NCBI GenBank assembly: GCA_026988435.1
Contig: JALSLH010000046.1
Coordinates: 1-53,275 of the forward strand
From: Methylophaga sp.
Lineage (GTDB): Bacteria > Pseudomonadota > Gammaproteobacteria > Nitrosococcales > Methylophagaceae
DNA: 53,275 nucleotides
Direction of reading: 5' to 3'
Part shown: in pieces, positions 19,147 through 28,093 of the stretch
Layout: each line of letters begins with the position of its first letter
Numbering within the stretch: position 1 is the first letter of the stretch
Program-made: the position numbers and the translations under genes
Notes under the pieces: model-generated
The model's input: only the letters and a program-made list of their open reading frames with translations
Told to the model about the DNA's origin: nothing
Databases searched by the model: none

Positions 19147-20928
19147 TTATGCAATTGAGACAAGAAGATCGCCGACTTTAACAGCGTCTCCAGGTTTGAC
19201 AGAAACCGATGTAATAGTACCGGCTTTTTCTGCAACAATTTGTGTTTCCATTTTCATGGCCTCAAGAATGACAAGCACATCACCTTCTTGAACTTGTTGA
19301 CCCGCTGCTACTTCAACTTTCCATATGCTACCGGCTAGCGGTGCTGTAACAGGTTCGCCTGAGGCAGGTGCGGTAGCAGTTGATGGAGTTGTAACAGGCG
19401 CTGACGTTGTAATATTACTAATATCACCGCCTTCATTAACTTGAACAACGTAACTTTGGCCGTTAACAGCGATGGTATAAACTTCTTCATCGCTCGCTAC
19501 TCTTGTGGCAGCTTCAGCTGCTTCTAATGTGGGAATAGGCTCAAAGGCATCGGGATTGTTTCTGTTTTCTAAGAATTTAAGACCAACCTGAGTGAATAGG
19601 GCATAGGTTAAAACATCATCAATTTCTCTATCGCCATTTTCAAGCTGAATATTGTCTTTTTCAGCAATCTCTTGTAATTCAGCTGTTAATCTTTCCATTT
19701 CTGGTTCAATTAAGTCTGCTGGTCGACAAGTAATTGCTTCACCACCATCAAGCACTGTTTTTTGTAGATCAGCATTAAATGGAGCAGGAGCGGCACCATA
19801 TTCACCTTTTAGAATACCCTCTGTTTCTTTTGCTATATTTTTATAGCGTTCGCCTGTTAAAACATTTAACACAGATTGTGTACCTACAATTTGTGATGTG
19901 GGCGTAACCAGTGGAATAAAGCCTAAATCTTCACGTACACGGGGTATTTCAGCTAATACCTCGGCAAAACGGTCACTTGCACCTTGTTCGCGCAGTTGAC
20001 TTTCCATATTCGTTAACATGCCGCCTGGAACCTGTGCATCAAGAATCCGCGCATCAACGCCTCTTAATGAACCTTCCCATGGTGCATATTTTTTCCGCAC
20101 TTCGCGAAAATAGTCTGCTACTTCCGCTAATAACTCAGTATTTAAGCCCGTATCATGTTCAGTGCCATCAAATATAGCTGCAACTGTTTCTGTTGGTGAA
20201 TGGCCATAGGTCATCGACATAGTGGAGATGGATGTATCGACAGTATCAATACCCGCTTCAACTGCTTTTACGATCGATGCGGTTGATAGACCTGTTGTTG
20301 CATGGGCATGCAATTGAATCGGAATATCAATCGATTTTTTTAATGCTGTTACTAATTCATACGCATCATATGGTTTAAGCAATGCGGCCATGTCTTTGAT
20401 ACATAAAGAGTCTGCGCCCATATCTTCAATACGTTTAGCCAAATCAACCCATGTATTTAAATCATGAACGGGACTCAATGTATAAGATATAGTACCTTGA
20501 GCATGACGCTCATTATCACGTACTGCTTTAATCGCTGTTTCTAGATTGCGGGGATCGTTCATCGCATCAAACACGCGAAATACATCCACACCGTTAATTG
20601 CTGCACGCTCAACAAATTTACGCACTACATCATCGGCATAATGACGGTAACCCAATAGGTTTTGACCGCGCAATAACATTTGTTGACGCGTATTCGGCAT
20701 AGCTGCTTTTAAACTACGAATACGATGCCAAGGATCTTCACCCAAATAGCGAATGCACGAATCGAAAGTGGCGCCGCCCCATGTTTCAACAGACCAATAA
20801 CCAATTTGATCTAGCTTTCCCGCAATGGGAAGCATGTCATCTAAGCGTAAACGTGTTGCAAATAATGATTGATGAGCATCACGTAAAACAACGTCAGTAA
20901 TGCCCAATGCTTGTTTAGATTTAGCCAT
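19147..20928 (-). CDS. oadA: Oxaloacetate decarboxylase alpha subunit
   Basis: OadA carries the carboxyltransferase and biotin-carrier domains. The 593 residues start with the DRE-TIM-like carboxyltransferase barrel ([15 protein letters not shown], metal-binding [19 protein letters not shown]). A conserved PYC_OADA domain (about 300-460) and an Ala/Thr/Pro-rich linker follow. The biotinyl domain at the end has the biotin lysine at about K559 in LEAMKMETQ. It is soluble and membrane-associated through OadG. Gene order oadG-oadA-oadB with short gaps indicates one operon. Confidence 0.97.
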   Translation of the reverse strand: MAKSKQALGITDVVLRDAHQSLFATRLRLDDMLPIAGKLDQIGYWSVETWGGATFDSCIRYLGEDPWHRIRSLKAAMPNTRQQMLLRGQNLLGYRHYADDVVRKFVERAAINGVDVFRVFDAMNDPRNLETAIKAVRDNERHAQGTISYTLSPVHDLNTWVDLAKRIEDMGADSLCIKDMAALLKPYDAYELVTALKKSIDIPIQLHAHATTGLSTASIVKAVEAGIDTVDTSISTMSMTYGHSPTETVAAIFDGTEHDTGLNTELLAEVADYFREVRKKYAPWEGSLRGVDARILDAQVPGGMLTNMESQLREQGASDRFAEVLAEIPRVREDLGFIPLVTPTSQIVGTQSVLNVLTGERYKNIAKETEGILKGEYGAAPAPFNADLQKTVLDGGEAITCRPADLIEPEMERLTAELQEIAEKDNIQLENGDREIDDVLTYALFTQVGLKFLENRNNPDAFEPIPTLEAAEAATRVASDEEVYTIAVNGQSYVVQVNEGGDISNITTSAPVTTPSTATAPASGEPVTAPLAGSIWKVEVAAGQQVQEGDVLVILEAMKMETQIVAEKAGTITSVSVKPGDAVKVGDLLVSIA

Positions 20929-20946
20929 AATAGTATCTATTCTTCT

Positions 20947-21243
20947 TTATTTTTTATTACGCGAACGAAATTTGTGGATAGCAGTGCTAATGACTGAAAC
21001 TACGACTGTATTATCGTTTGACTCAGTCGGCGCTTGCTCGATAAGCGGCCCATGTCTTGGGATAAAGGTAGAAGGTGAAGAAACGCCTTCATCGGGGATT
21101 ACACCAATTGTTTTCTCATATTTAATCATTAATTTAGACATTAACGCTGTCACAAAAACTAATAATGTTAGAAATAGAAAAACAAAGCCCATGCCAAACA
21201 GCATGAGAGTTACACCTTCATTCAATAAGCTTGATTCATCCAC
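20947..21243 (-). CDS. oadG: Oxaloacetate decarboxylase gamma subunit
   Basis: The 98-residue OadG anchors the alpha subunit and completes the pump. It has one membrane helix (about residues 12-34, MLFGMGFVFLFLTLLVFVTA) and a short hydrophilic tail, as in the family. The histidine/aspartate-rich metal end of well-studied OadG is weak here (HGPLIEQ and a basic end). It is first in the operon, divergent from the RNase J-like gene across a 57-114 bp gap depending on that gene's start. Confidence 0.88.
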   Translation of the reverse strand: MDESSLLNEGVTLMLFGMGFVFLFLTLLVFVTALMSKLMIKYEKTIGVIPDEGVSSPSTFIPRHGPLIEQAPTESNDNTVVVSVISTAIHKFRSRNKK

Positions 21244-21357
21244 TTATTCGTTCCTTTTATGAATTAACTAACTACACATTAATACGATATTATATCATTA
21301 TTGAGCTACTTTGATTTGTTCTTCCTATTAACTTTTATTCTTGATGGCAAAATTAAC

Positions 21358-22731
21358 ATGACACCAGATGCAGACGATTTTTGGTTTTTACCATTAGGTG
21401 GAACAGGCGAAATAGGCATGAACATGAACCTATATGGTCATAATGGTAAATGGCTAATGGTTGATTGTGGTGTCACCTTTGAGAAGAATACCGATATTGA
21501 CGGTGAAGCACTCACTAGCCCAAAACCTCATGTTCAAATGGCCGATCCAGCCTTTATCAGCAAGCGCCGAGAATCATTAGTAGGACTAGTGATCACCCAT
21601 GCGCATGAAGATCATATCGGTGCAGTGCCTTATTTATGGAATCAGCTACGTTGCTCAATTTATACCACTGCGTTCACCGCTGAAATTTTAAGACGAAAAC
21701 TAGTGGAAGTAGGGCTAGATAAAAAAGTAGCCGTAATTATTGTAGACAAAGGCGAACATCGACAAATCGGGCCATTTGATGTTGAGTGGGTTGCGTTGAC
21801 ACATTCCATTCCCGATCCATATGCATTAATTATCACCACGCCCGTCGGCAAGGTTTTTCATACTGCTGATTGGAAATTAGATTCAGCACCACTTGTAGGA
21901 GAACAATTTGATAAAACACGTTATCAAGCGATGGCTAACGAGCAGATTGATGCCATGGTGTGTGATTCGACTAATTCGACGGTACAAGGTCATTCGGTTA
22001 GCGAAGCTAGTTTATATAACGGATTAAAACAACATATTGAACAAGCCTCGGGTAGGGTGGTAGTAGCCTGTTTTGGCAGTAATATTGCACGGTTACATAC
22101 CTTAGCGAAAATCGCCCAAGAAACTGATCGCCATTTAGGGCTGTTAGGTCGATCGTTAATTAATATGGTGTCTGCGGCAAGAGTCAGCAATGTTTGGCAA
22201 TATGGAAAAACCTTAGTTGATCCGGCTCATCTTGCTTATTTGCCGGCAAGCAGCGTGTTATTAGTGGCAACAGGCAGCCAAGGTGAACCACATACAGCGT
22301 TAAACCGATTGAGTATGAATACCTTTCGAGATTTACAATTAGAACCTAATGACACCGTTATTTTTAGTTCAAAGGTGATTCCGGGAAATGAATTAGCAAT
22401 TGAAGCATTAATTGAACGCCTTAAAGCAATGAAATTAAATGTAATTACCGATGAAAACAGTGCCGTCACCATTCATGCTTCTGGCCATCCTGCCGCCGAT
22501 GAATTAAAGCTTATGTATAACTGGGTGGAACCAAAATGTGCGATTCCAGTGCACGGTGAATTGCACCATTTACAAGCCAATGCCAAAATTGCAAAATCAG
22601 TTGGCGTTCAACAGCAATTATTAGGGCAAAACGGCGATCTTTATTTTATTGCCCCTAATATTGGTATTAGACGCAATGCGGTTAGCACTGGCCGGCTAGG
22701 TTTGGTCAAAAATAAATTAGTACGCATCTAG
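21358..22731 (+). CDS. RNase J-like metallo-beta-lactamase/beta-CASP nuclease
   Basis: A 457-residue member of the metallo-beta-lactamase/beta-CASP RNase family. It begins WFLPLGGTGEIGMNMNLY and has the zinc-binding HAHEDHIGAVPYL. Further motifs are THSIPDPYALII, FHTADWK, MVCDSTNS and the beta-CASP motifs (VVVACFGSNIAR, VIFSSKVIPGNE, HASGHPAADEL, PVHGELHHL). It lacks the C-terminal domain of Firmicute RNase J (about 555 residues). The ATG at 21358 is chosen because homology starts there; a TTG at 21301 would add an unsupported hydrophobic tail. It probably acts in RNA processing. Confidence 0.88.
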   Translation: MTPDADDFWFLPLGGTGEIGMNMNLYGHNGKWLMVDCGVTFEKNTDIDGEALTSPKPHVQMADPAFISKRRESLVGLVITHAHEDHIGAVPYLWNQLRCSIYTTAFTAEILRRKLVEVGLDKKVAVIIVDKGEHRQIGPFDVEWVALTHSIPDPYALIITTPVGKVFHTADWKLDSAPLVGEQFDKTRYQAMANEQIDAMVCDSTNSTVQGHSVSEASLYNGLKQHIEQASGRVVVACFGSNIARLHTLAKIAQETDRHLGLLGRSLINMVSAARVSNVWQYGKTLVDPAHLAYLPASSVLLVATGSQGEPHTALNRLSMNTFRDLQLEPNDTVIFSSKVIPGNELAIEALIERLKAMKLNVITDENSAVTIHASGHPAADELKLMYNWVEPKCAIPVHGELHHLQANAKIAKSVGVQQQLLGQNGDLYFIAPNIGIRRNAVSTGRLGLVKNKLVRI

Positions 22732-22760
22732 AATAAATGATGATGAACGGCAAAATGTAA

Positions 22761-22788
22761 TTCTGCAGATTGAATGGTCACGGGTATA
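22761..22788. repeat. Isolated terminal fragment of the TATACCCGTGACC element
   Basis: TTCTGCAGATTGAATGG followed by TCACGGGTATA matches one end of the complete elements at 24267-24581 and 37686-38001 over about 28 bp. The rest of an element is not present upstream. It lies 30 bp after the RNase J-like gene and is probably a decayed or deleted copy. Confidence 0.75.
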
Positions 22789-22912
22789 AGTCACAAAATC
22801 GTGTTTCAGTTATGATTCAAGATAAAGACAACTGATTATTAATAGTATAATTGCATAAAGTATTGAAATATTCGTTTTCAATTAGCTCAATTATTAAAGT
22901 ATTTATAGTGTC

Positions 22913-23632
22913 ATGAGTGAATCTCTTCAAATTATTCCGACTATCAATTTAGCATTGGCTTTTATCCCTGTGATAATGGTGTTGTTTATTTTATATCGAT
23001 GGTCGTTAGATATGACCAATGCTGCATATTCAGTTGGGCGTATGCTCATTCAGTTATTGTTGGTGGGCTATGTATTAACAACAATCTTCGCAGCTGAAAG
23101 CGCTTGGATAGTGGCATTGGTTATGCTGATAATGGTGATGTCTGCAAGCTGGATTGCCCTAGGCACGGTTAAAGAACATCGTTTATTACTCTATAAACAT
23201 GCTTTCTGGTCAATATTGATTGGGGGAGGAGCGACATTATTATTAATCACTCAGGTGGTTATTCATCTTGAACCTTGGTTTGAGCCTCAATACATGGTTC
23301 CATTGGCAGGAATGATATTTGCTAATTCTATGAATAGCGTAAGTTTAGCGGCAGAACGATTACAAGCTGAGCGTGACCGTAATGTTGCTTATGAAAAAGC
23401 GCGCACGATAGCCTTTAATGCTGCGTTTATCCCCATTGTAAATTCTCTATTCGCTGTTGGGTTGGTCGCTTTACCAGGCATGATGACGGGGCAAATCTTA
23501 TCAGGTGTTTCACCTGTGATAGCGGCTCATTATCAAATTGTTGTTATGTGTATGGTTTTTGGTTCAGCTGGATTATCGACTGCTTTTTTTCTTGTGTTAT
23601 CTAAATCAATGTATTCAAAAAACGAGCAGTAA
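22913..23632 (+). CDS. FetB-like (UPF0014) ABC transporter permease
   Basis: A 239-residue inner-membrane protein with about six or seven helices and the UPF0014/FetB signatures: RWSLDMTNAAYSVGRMLIQLLLVGYVL, PLAGMIFANSMNSVSLAAERL, and PGMMTGQILSGVSPVIAAHYQI. FetB with ATPase FetA is linked to iron export and oxidative-stress resistance. No fetA-type ATPase gene is adjacent on either side, so the partner must be elsewhere or the protein acts differently. The start is the ATG at 22913, with a poor ribosome site. Confidence 0.85.
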   Translation: MSESLQIIPTINLALAFIPVIMVLFILYRWSLDMTNAAYSVGRMLIQLLLVGYVLTTIFAAESAWIVALVMLIMVMSASWIALGTVKEHRLLLYKHAFWSILIGGGATLLLITQVVIHLEPWFEPQYMVPLAGMIFANSMNSVSLAAERLQAERDRNVAYEKARTIAFNAAFIPIVNSLFAVGLVALPGMMTGQILSGVSPVIAAHYQIVVMCMVFGSAGLSTAFFLVLSKSMYSKNEQ

Positions 23633-23715
23633 AGTTGATACAATAGAAAGGCTCCCCCATAACATTAGAGTATGCTAATATGAAATATATCTTATTCTAT
23701 AAAAAGGCGATTCTA

Positions 23716-24189
23716 ATGAAAAAATACCTAGCTTTAATAGCGCTATTGCAAATGTTTAATAATACTGTGCATGCACAAGAAACAACAGATCTTCGCCAAT
23801 TTGTTGAAATGCCGCCCCAAATGAAAGAAATGTTTTTAAAGAATATGCGTGGACATATGGAAGCGTTAGATCAAATTATTGCAGCACTAGCAGATAATGA
23901 TTTAAATGCCGCTGCAGATATTGCTGGAACAACGATGGGTTCAGCTTCGGGCAAACAAAGACAATGTGATGAAGACGGATCTCAACAACACAAGAAAACG
24001 GAACATAAGAAAAAAGCCTTTGGCAAGTTTATGCCACCTGCAATGAAGGCAATGGGAAGGCAATTACATATTTCGGCTAATAAATTTGCTGTTATTGCAC
24101 GTCAGGGAGATATGGGGGAAGCATATAAATCATTAAGCCAAATCACAGCAACGTGTGTCGCTTGTCACCAATCTTTTCAGGTAAAATAA
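23716..24189 (+). CDS. Periplasmic cytochrome c'-like (class II) protein
   Basis: A 157-residue exported protein. The ATG at 23716 begins a signal peptide of about 20 residues ending VHA; an in-frame ATG at 23680 would add 12 residues before it and is less likely. The single heme-binding motif CVACH lies near the C-terminus (TCVACHQSFQVK), the arrangement of class II cytochromes c with a four-helix bundle. A basic stretch (KKTEHKKKAFGKF) sits mid-protein. Function may be electron transfer or gas binding; no oxidase or nitrite genes are adjacent. Confidence 0.75.
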   Translation: MKKYLALIALLQMFNNTVHAQETTDLRQFVEMPPQMKEMFLKNMRGHMEALDQIIAALADNDLNAAADIAGTTMGSASGKQRQCDEDGSQQHKKTEHKKKAFGKFMPPAMKAMGRQLHISANKFAVIARQGDMGEAYKSLSQITATCVACHQSFQVK

Positions 24190-24266
24190 ATTTTGGGACT
24201 GATTGGAATGAAATAAAATAAAATAATTCCATCTAAAAATATCAGTCCTTATTTTGTTTCTGCTAT

Positions 24267-24581
24267 TATACCCGTGACCATTCAAGCTGCAGAATTCAGC
24301 ATGAGAAGAAGCCATACTATTCTAGGCATAAAGTCGCAGAATTAGTCATTTATCTCCATGGATGGAGTGTATGCAGGAAATGCAGGAGCAATTTCCTGTC
24401 TAATTTAAGACTTTATAACGACGAAGAGTGTGGCTTAATCTCTTGCCCTGTGGGAGATTAACACAAACGCCAGTGCCGCGTTGCAATGCTTGACAAGGAC
24501 TAGTCATTGCCTTCACATTGCGCCTTGCTCTGACGCTTGTGCTAAACCCTGAAATCTACAGATTGAATGGTCACGGGTATA
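24267..24581. mobile_element. Non-autonomous inverted-repeat element, copy 1 (315 bp)
   Basis: Bounded by TATACCCGTGACCATTCAA on the left and its inverted match (TTGAATGG, TCACGGGTATA) on the right; imperfect terminal repeats extend about 33 bp. No coding capacity is seen. Removing the nested 49-nt cassette leaves a core of 266 bp, the same length as in the inverted second copy at 37686-38001. Flanks allow a TA or TATA target duplication, as expected for a MITE moved by a Tc1/IS630-type transposase, though the enzyme is not in this window. It occupies most of the gap between the cytochrome gene and pssA. Confidence 0.88.
24351..24399. repeat. 49-nt hairpin cassette nested in element copy 1
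   Basis: It begins TATCTCCATGGATGGAG and ends ATTTCCTGT, directly after TAGTCATT (24343-24350). The same site in copy 2 is empty, which fixes the boundaries exactly with no target duplication. It folds as two hairpins: CTCCAT/ATGGAG, and CAGGAAAT/ATTTCCTG with a 9-nt loop. The related 50-nt cassette sits at the other TAGTCATT site in copy 2. Confidence 0.85.
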
Positions 24582-24615
24582 TATTTGGCTAATGGATAAA
24601 TAGAGATAAATCTAA

Positions 24616-25362
24616 ATGAGTGATTCACCTAAAAAACAAGCGCGTGGTATTTATTTATTGCCTAACTTATTTACTACGGCGGGTTTGTTTGCTGGATTTT
24701 ATGCCATTGTGGCGGCGATTAGAGGTGATTTTGAATCAGCAGCCATCGCGATATTTGTAGCCATGGTCATGGATGGTTTAGATGGTCGTATTGCACGTAT
24801 GACCAATACACAAAGTGCATTTGGTGCCGAATATGATAGCTTAGCTGACATGGTGTCGTTTGGCCTAGCGCCAGCATTAGTTATTTATCAGTGGGCATTA
24901 TTAGGCACGGGCAAGTTTGGTTGGATGGTAGCTTTTGTTTATGCCGCCTGTGGAGCGTTGCGGCTAGCAAGGTTTAATACCCAAATTGGTGTTGAAGATA
25001 AGCGTTATTTTCAAGGTTTGCCTAGCCCCGCGGCAGCGGCCTGTTTGGCGGGTTTTGTGTGGGCAGGAAGTAGTAATGGTTTTGAACCATCCTTTATAAC
25101 GAGTGTTGCACTACCACTCACCTTTATTTGCGGCATTTTAATGGTCAGTACAGTACGATATTATAGCTTTAAAGAACTTGATCTTCACGGCAAAGTACCT
25201 TTTATTGTGATGTTAGCGCTGGTATTAATTTTTGCACTTATTGCCAGCGATCCACCCATTGTCTTATTTGGAGGCTTCATGATATATGCCTTGTCTGGCC
25301 CTATTTTCACCTTATTAAAAGTACGGCAACATCGCTTGAACCGAGAAGAACAAGATAAATAA
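24616..25362 (+). CDS. pssA: CDP-diacylglycerol-serine O-phosphatidyltransferase
   Basis: PssA makes phosphatidylserine, the precursor of phosphatidylethanolamine, in the inner membrane. The 248 residues contain the full CDP-alcohol phosphotransferase motif, DGLDGRIAR then eight residues, then GAEYDSLAD. About six or seven hydrophobic helices follow, with QGLPSPAAAACLAGFVW typical of the type II enzyme. In many relatives pssA sits next to leuA; here three genes separate them. Copy 1 of the mobile element ends 34 bp upstream, so the promoter is in or beside it. Confidence 0.95.
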   Translation: MSDSPKKQARGIYLLPNLFTTAGLFAGFYAIVAAIRGDFESAAIAIFVAMVMDGLDGRIARMTNTQSAFGAEYDSLADMVSFGLAPALVIYQWALLGTGKFGWMVAFVYAACGALRLARFNTQIGVEDKRYFQGLPSPAAAACLAGFVWAGSSNGFEPSFITSVALPLTFICGILMVSTVRYYSFKELDLHGKVPFIVMLALVLIFALIASDPPIVLFGGFMIYALSGPIFTLLKVRQHRLNREEQDK

Positions 25363-25373
25363 AAGGAATTTTG

Positions 25374-26603
25374 ATGGCTCAAGCAGGTAATAATATTCGA
25401 CCGTTTTGGGATGTTATCCCTCAGTTTTTTCTTATCCCCCTCAAGGGGGCAGGCGTTATTGCGTTATTGTTGTTTACGTCATTAGCAACATTCTTCCCAC
25501 ATCTTTTTATTCTTATCGCTGTTTTCTTTCTGGTCATAAAATATGGTATGGAGATATTACAAAATACCGCTGAAGGAAGGCTAAATGCGCCGGAACTCAG
25601 TTTTAAGGTTCTAAACGAAAATTACGAACTACCTTTTAAACAGTTGTTTTTATTTTTATTACCTATTTTATTGATGACTCAGGCAAGCAGTTTTACCGCC
25701 TTTATTATCATTAGTAATATTATTTTGTTTTATCTCTTTGTATTGCCTGCAAGTGTCATGACCCTTGCTTATACACACAGTTTTTTCGCAGCTATTAATC
25801 CTTTTACGCTAATAAGTTTGATTGGCCGCATAGGTTGGTCATATGGCATTCTTTATGTGTTTCTATTGTTTCTGAATGGTGGTGCTTCAGCTGCCTATTA
25901 CTTTTTAGTAGGAGATAGCCCAGATGCTTCTATTTTCTTAGCATTATTATTCCAGATTTATTTCGCTTGGGTGATGTATGCCATGATGGGTTATGTTTTA
26001 TATCAGTATCATGAAGATATAGGTTATGAATTACCTGAAGATAGTATTGAAGAAGATAAGGATTCTACGGTTTTAGCACGCTTTCACCACTTAGTTGAAA
26101 CTGAAAATTATGCAGCAGCACAAGATGAGTTAAGAGATGTTGTTTTACTTGATCCTGATAATTTAGATCTAAGAATGAAGTTTCATAAAATAGTTAAAAT
26201 GGCAGGGGATAATAAACAGTTAGTAATGCATGGGACAGGGCTAATAAAACGATTGTTAGAAAAGAGAAAGTTAGTAGATGCTGTGAATGTTTACCTAGAC
26301 TGTGTAAAAGTTGATCCTGAGTTTAGGCCTGAAAGTGATGTTCACTACTTGCCTTTAGCTGAAGAAATGAGAAGGATGAGGCTTTATAAACAGGCCATTA
26401 AATTGAGCAATGGTTTTCATCAACGTTATCCAAAAAGTAAACAGATCCCATACCTATACCTACTGGTCACAAAGATATTTATTGAAGATTTAACGATGGA
26501 TGACAAAGCTAAACCCATCCTTTCACTACTTCAAAAGAAATATAGTGACCATGAAATAGCACTTGAAGTTAAACGATATAACACATTTTTGACAAAGGTA
26601 TAG
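25374..26603 (+). CDS. Membrane protein with C-terminal TPR-like region, unknown
   Basis: A 409-residue protein. The N-terminal half (about residues 20-220) has five or six membrane helices and resembles DUF4013-like or other multi-pass domains only loosely. The C-terminal half (about 235-405) is helical and TPR-like, with units such as FHHLVETENYAAAQDELRD, LIKRLLEKRKLVDAVNVYL and MRLYKQAIKLSNGFHQRYP. The ATG at 25374 has AAAAGGAA upstream and lies 11 bp after pssA, so co-transcription is likely. It converges on a rhomboid protease with a similar helical tail. Confidence 0.7.
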   Translation: MAQAGNNIRPFWDVIPQFFLIPLKGAGVIALLLFTSLATFFPHLFILIAVFFLVIKYGMEILQNTAEGRLNAPELSFKVLNENYELPFKQLFLFLLPILLMTQASSFTAFIIISNIILFYLFVLPASVMTLAYTHSFFAAINPFTLISLIGRIGWSYGILYVFLLFLNGGASAAYYFLVGDSPDASIFLALLFQIYFAWVMYAMMGYVLYQYHEDIGYELPEDSIEEDKDSTVLARFHHLVETENYAAAQDELRDVVLLDPDNLDLRMKFHKIVKMAGDNKQLVMHGTGLIKRLLEKRKLVDAVNVYLDCVKVDPEFRPESDVHYLPLAEEMRRMRLYKQAIKLSNGFHQRYPKSKQIPYLYLLVTKIFIEDLTMDDKAKPILSLLQKKYSDHEIALEVKRYNTFLTKV

Positions 26604-26617
26604 TTGATTAAAGTCTT

Positions 26618-28084
26618 TTAGGCAAGCAGCTCTTTTACTAACTGTGTTTCTTTGTTAGTGGGATAGGCTGATAGTAAATATTGGCTATATTTTATTGCTT
26701 GTTCTCGTTCGCCAGAACGTACAAGCTTATTGCTAACAGACAATAAATACTGAGGAAGCTGATTAAACTTATCTGCGTGTTTTCGCATAAATAAAATGAG
26801 CTTATCAGCTTCTGAAAATGCATTAGCATCAATAAACCGTTTAATTAGTTTGTTCACCAGCGAGACAGTTAATTTCACCTTGGCTGTAGAAAAATAATCG
26901 TTAAATGTATCTACAACAAGCTGGTTCGTCGCAGCATCCCTTTCAGTTAGTGATAAAATGGCTGTTGCAGCACGGTGGTGTGCTTCAGAATTCACATCTA
27001 ATTTACTGGTTTTATAATAACCAAATAAGGCTTCTCGATTTTGTGGTCGCTTTTCGACTAGTTGAGCAAAAAGAGGTGCTGCTTTTTCGAACTGCAAGTC
27101 ATGAACAAATGATTTAGCTTGGTTTAAAAGGCGGCTAAATTCTTCATTGTTATCACTTTCATTTAGGTAATCCTGATTGATATGCTTAGCTTGGAATTTT
27201 ACAATCATAAACGCTATAAAAGCCCCTGATATTAATCCGCCAATATGTGCTAAATAATTTACGTTACTGTATTTGGAATATTCGACTTGTTGATATATTT
27301 GAAACCCTAGCCATAAGGCTAATAAATAAATCGCGGGGAGCTTTACATAATCAAAATAAACATAAATAAAATAGAAAAAACGTACTTTTCTGGTATTAAA
27401 TAATACGGCATACATGCCCATCAATCCGGCTATTGCTCCTGATGCGCCTAAAGAAGGAATAAGGCTATTACTTGCAGAAGGGATATAAAGTAAGGCAGAG
27501 CAAATACCCGTGAATAAATAAGAAAACAGGTAAAGTGAGCGATTCATTGACAGCTCGACAATAAAGCCAACGGCTAATAAAAAGAGCATATTACCCAGAA
27601 GATGAGAAACACTGCCATGAAGAAACATATGGCTGATAAAGCTTAGGGGGGTAGGTTCTCCAGCCTTAAGCGAATATGTCCAAGTAATGCTGGTTTTGAA
27701 GATCTCATTTACGTGAGCACGTTTTGATTTCCATTTTGCGTAGATTGGATCTGAGGGTGTAATAATTTGTTCGTTTTGCAAAGCCTGCATAAATGCTTTG
27801 TTGGTTTCCATATGAAAAAACCAAGGGCTTTGCTCTTGTTTGATACTGTCCTGCCATTCATCCACAAACTCGCTATCACCTTGCTCGATGAGTGCTTCTT
27901 TAAAAAGGGGAAGTTCTATTGCCGCTAGACCAGAGCGGTAATAATAGTGGCTTGCCTCAGCCATTTTCTCATCATCATGTAATTGAAATGAGAAATAGAC
28001 TACAACATTGATGGCTATTAAAATTAGCGTGACAAACGGTGGGTTTTGCCACTCTAATTTCTTATCAAAGGGGATTATCAGCAC
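26618..28084 (-). CDS. Rhomboid family intramembrane serine protease with TPR-like tail
   Basis: A 488-residue protein. After an N-terminal helix and a 100-residue insert, the rhomboid core spans about 140-310. Seen are the oxyanion region HMFLHGSVSHLLGNMLFL, the catalytic serine in GASGAIAGLMGMY and the catalytic histidine in LAHIGGLISGAF. The C-terminal 170 residues form helical repeats (FVHDLQFEKAAPLFAQLVEKRPQ and similar), suggesting a protein-binding tail in the cytoplasm. It is 9 bp from the next minus-strand gene and probably shares its transcript. The substrate is unknown. Confidence 0.88.
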   Translation of the reverse strand: MLIIPFDKKLEWQNPPFVTLILIAINVVVYFSFQLHDDEKMAEASHYYYRSGLAAIELPLFKEALIEQGDSEFVDEWQDSIKQEQSPWFFHMETNKAFMQALQNEQIITPSDPIYAKWKSKRAHVNEIFKTSITWTYSLKAGEPTPLSFISHMFLHGSVSHLLGNMLFLLAVGFIVELSMNRSLYLFSYLFTGICSALLYIPSASNSLIPSLGASGAIAGLMGMYAVLFNTRKVRFFYFIYVYFDYVKLPAIYLLALWLGFQIYQQVEYSKYSNVNYLAHIGGLISGAFIAFMIVKFQAKHINQDYLNESDNNEEFSRLLNQAKSFVHDLQFEKAAPLFAQLVEKRPQNREALFGYYKTSKLDVNSEAHHRAATAILSLTERDAATNQLVVDTFNDYFSTAKVKLTVSLVNKLIKRFIDANAFSEADKLILFMRKHADKFNQLPQYLLSVSNKLVRSGEREQAIKYSQYLLSAYPTNKETQLVKELLA

Positions 28085-28093
28085 AGAATAAAA

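Noticed and set aside
24133..24315. 60-codon minus-strand frame between the cytochrome gene and the element
   Set aside because: It spans the end of the cytochrome gene and non-coding element sequence; no family or translation signal.
24267..24581. Element copies as CRISPR arrays or integron attC sites
   Set aside because: There is no regular repeat-spacer spacing and no attC R-box pairs; the terminal inverted repeats and gene interruption fit a transposon-like element.
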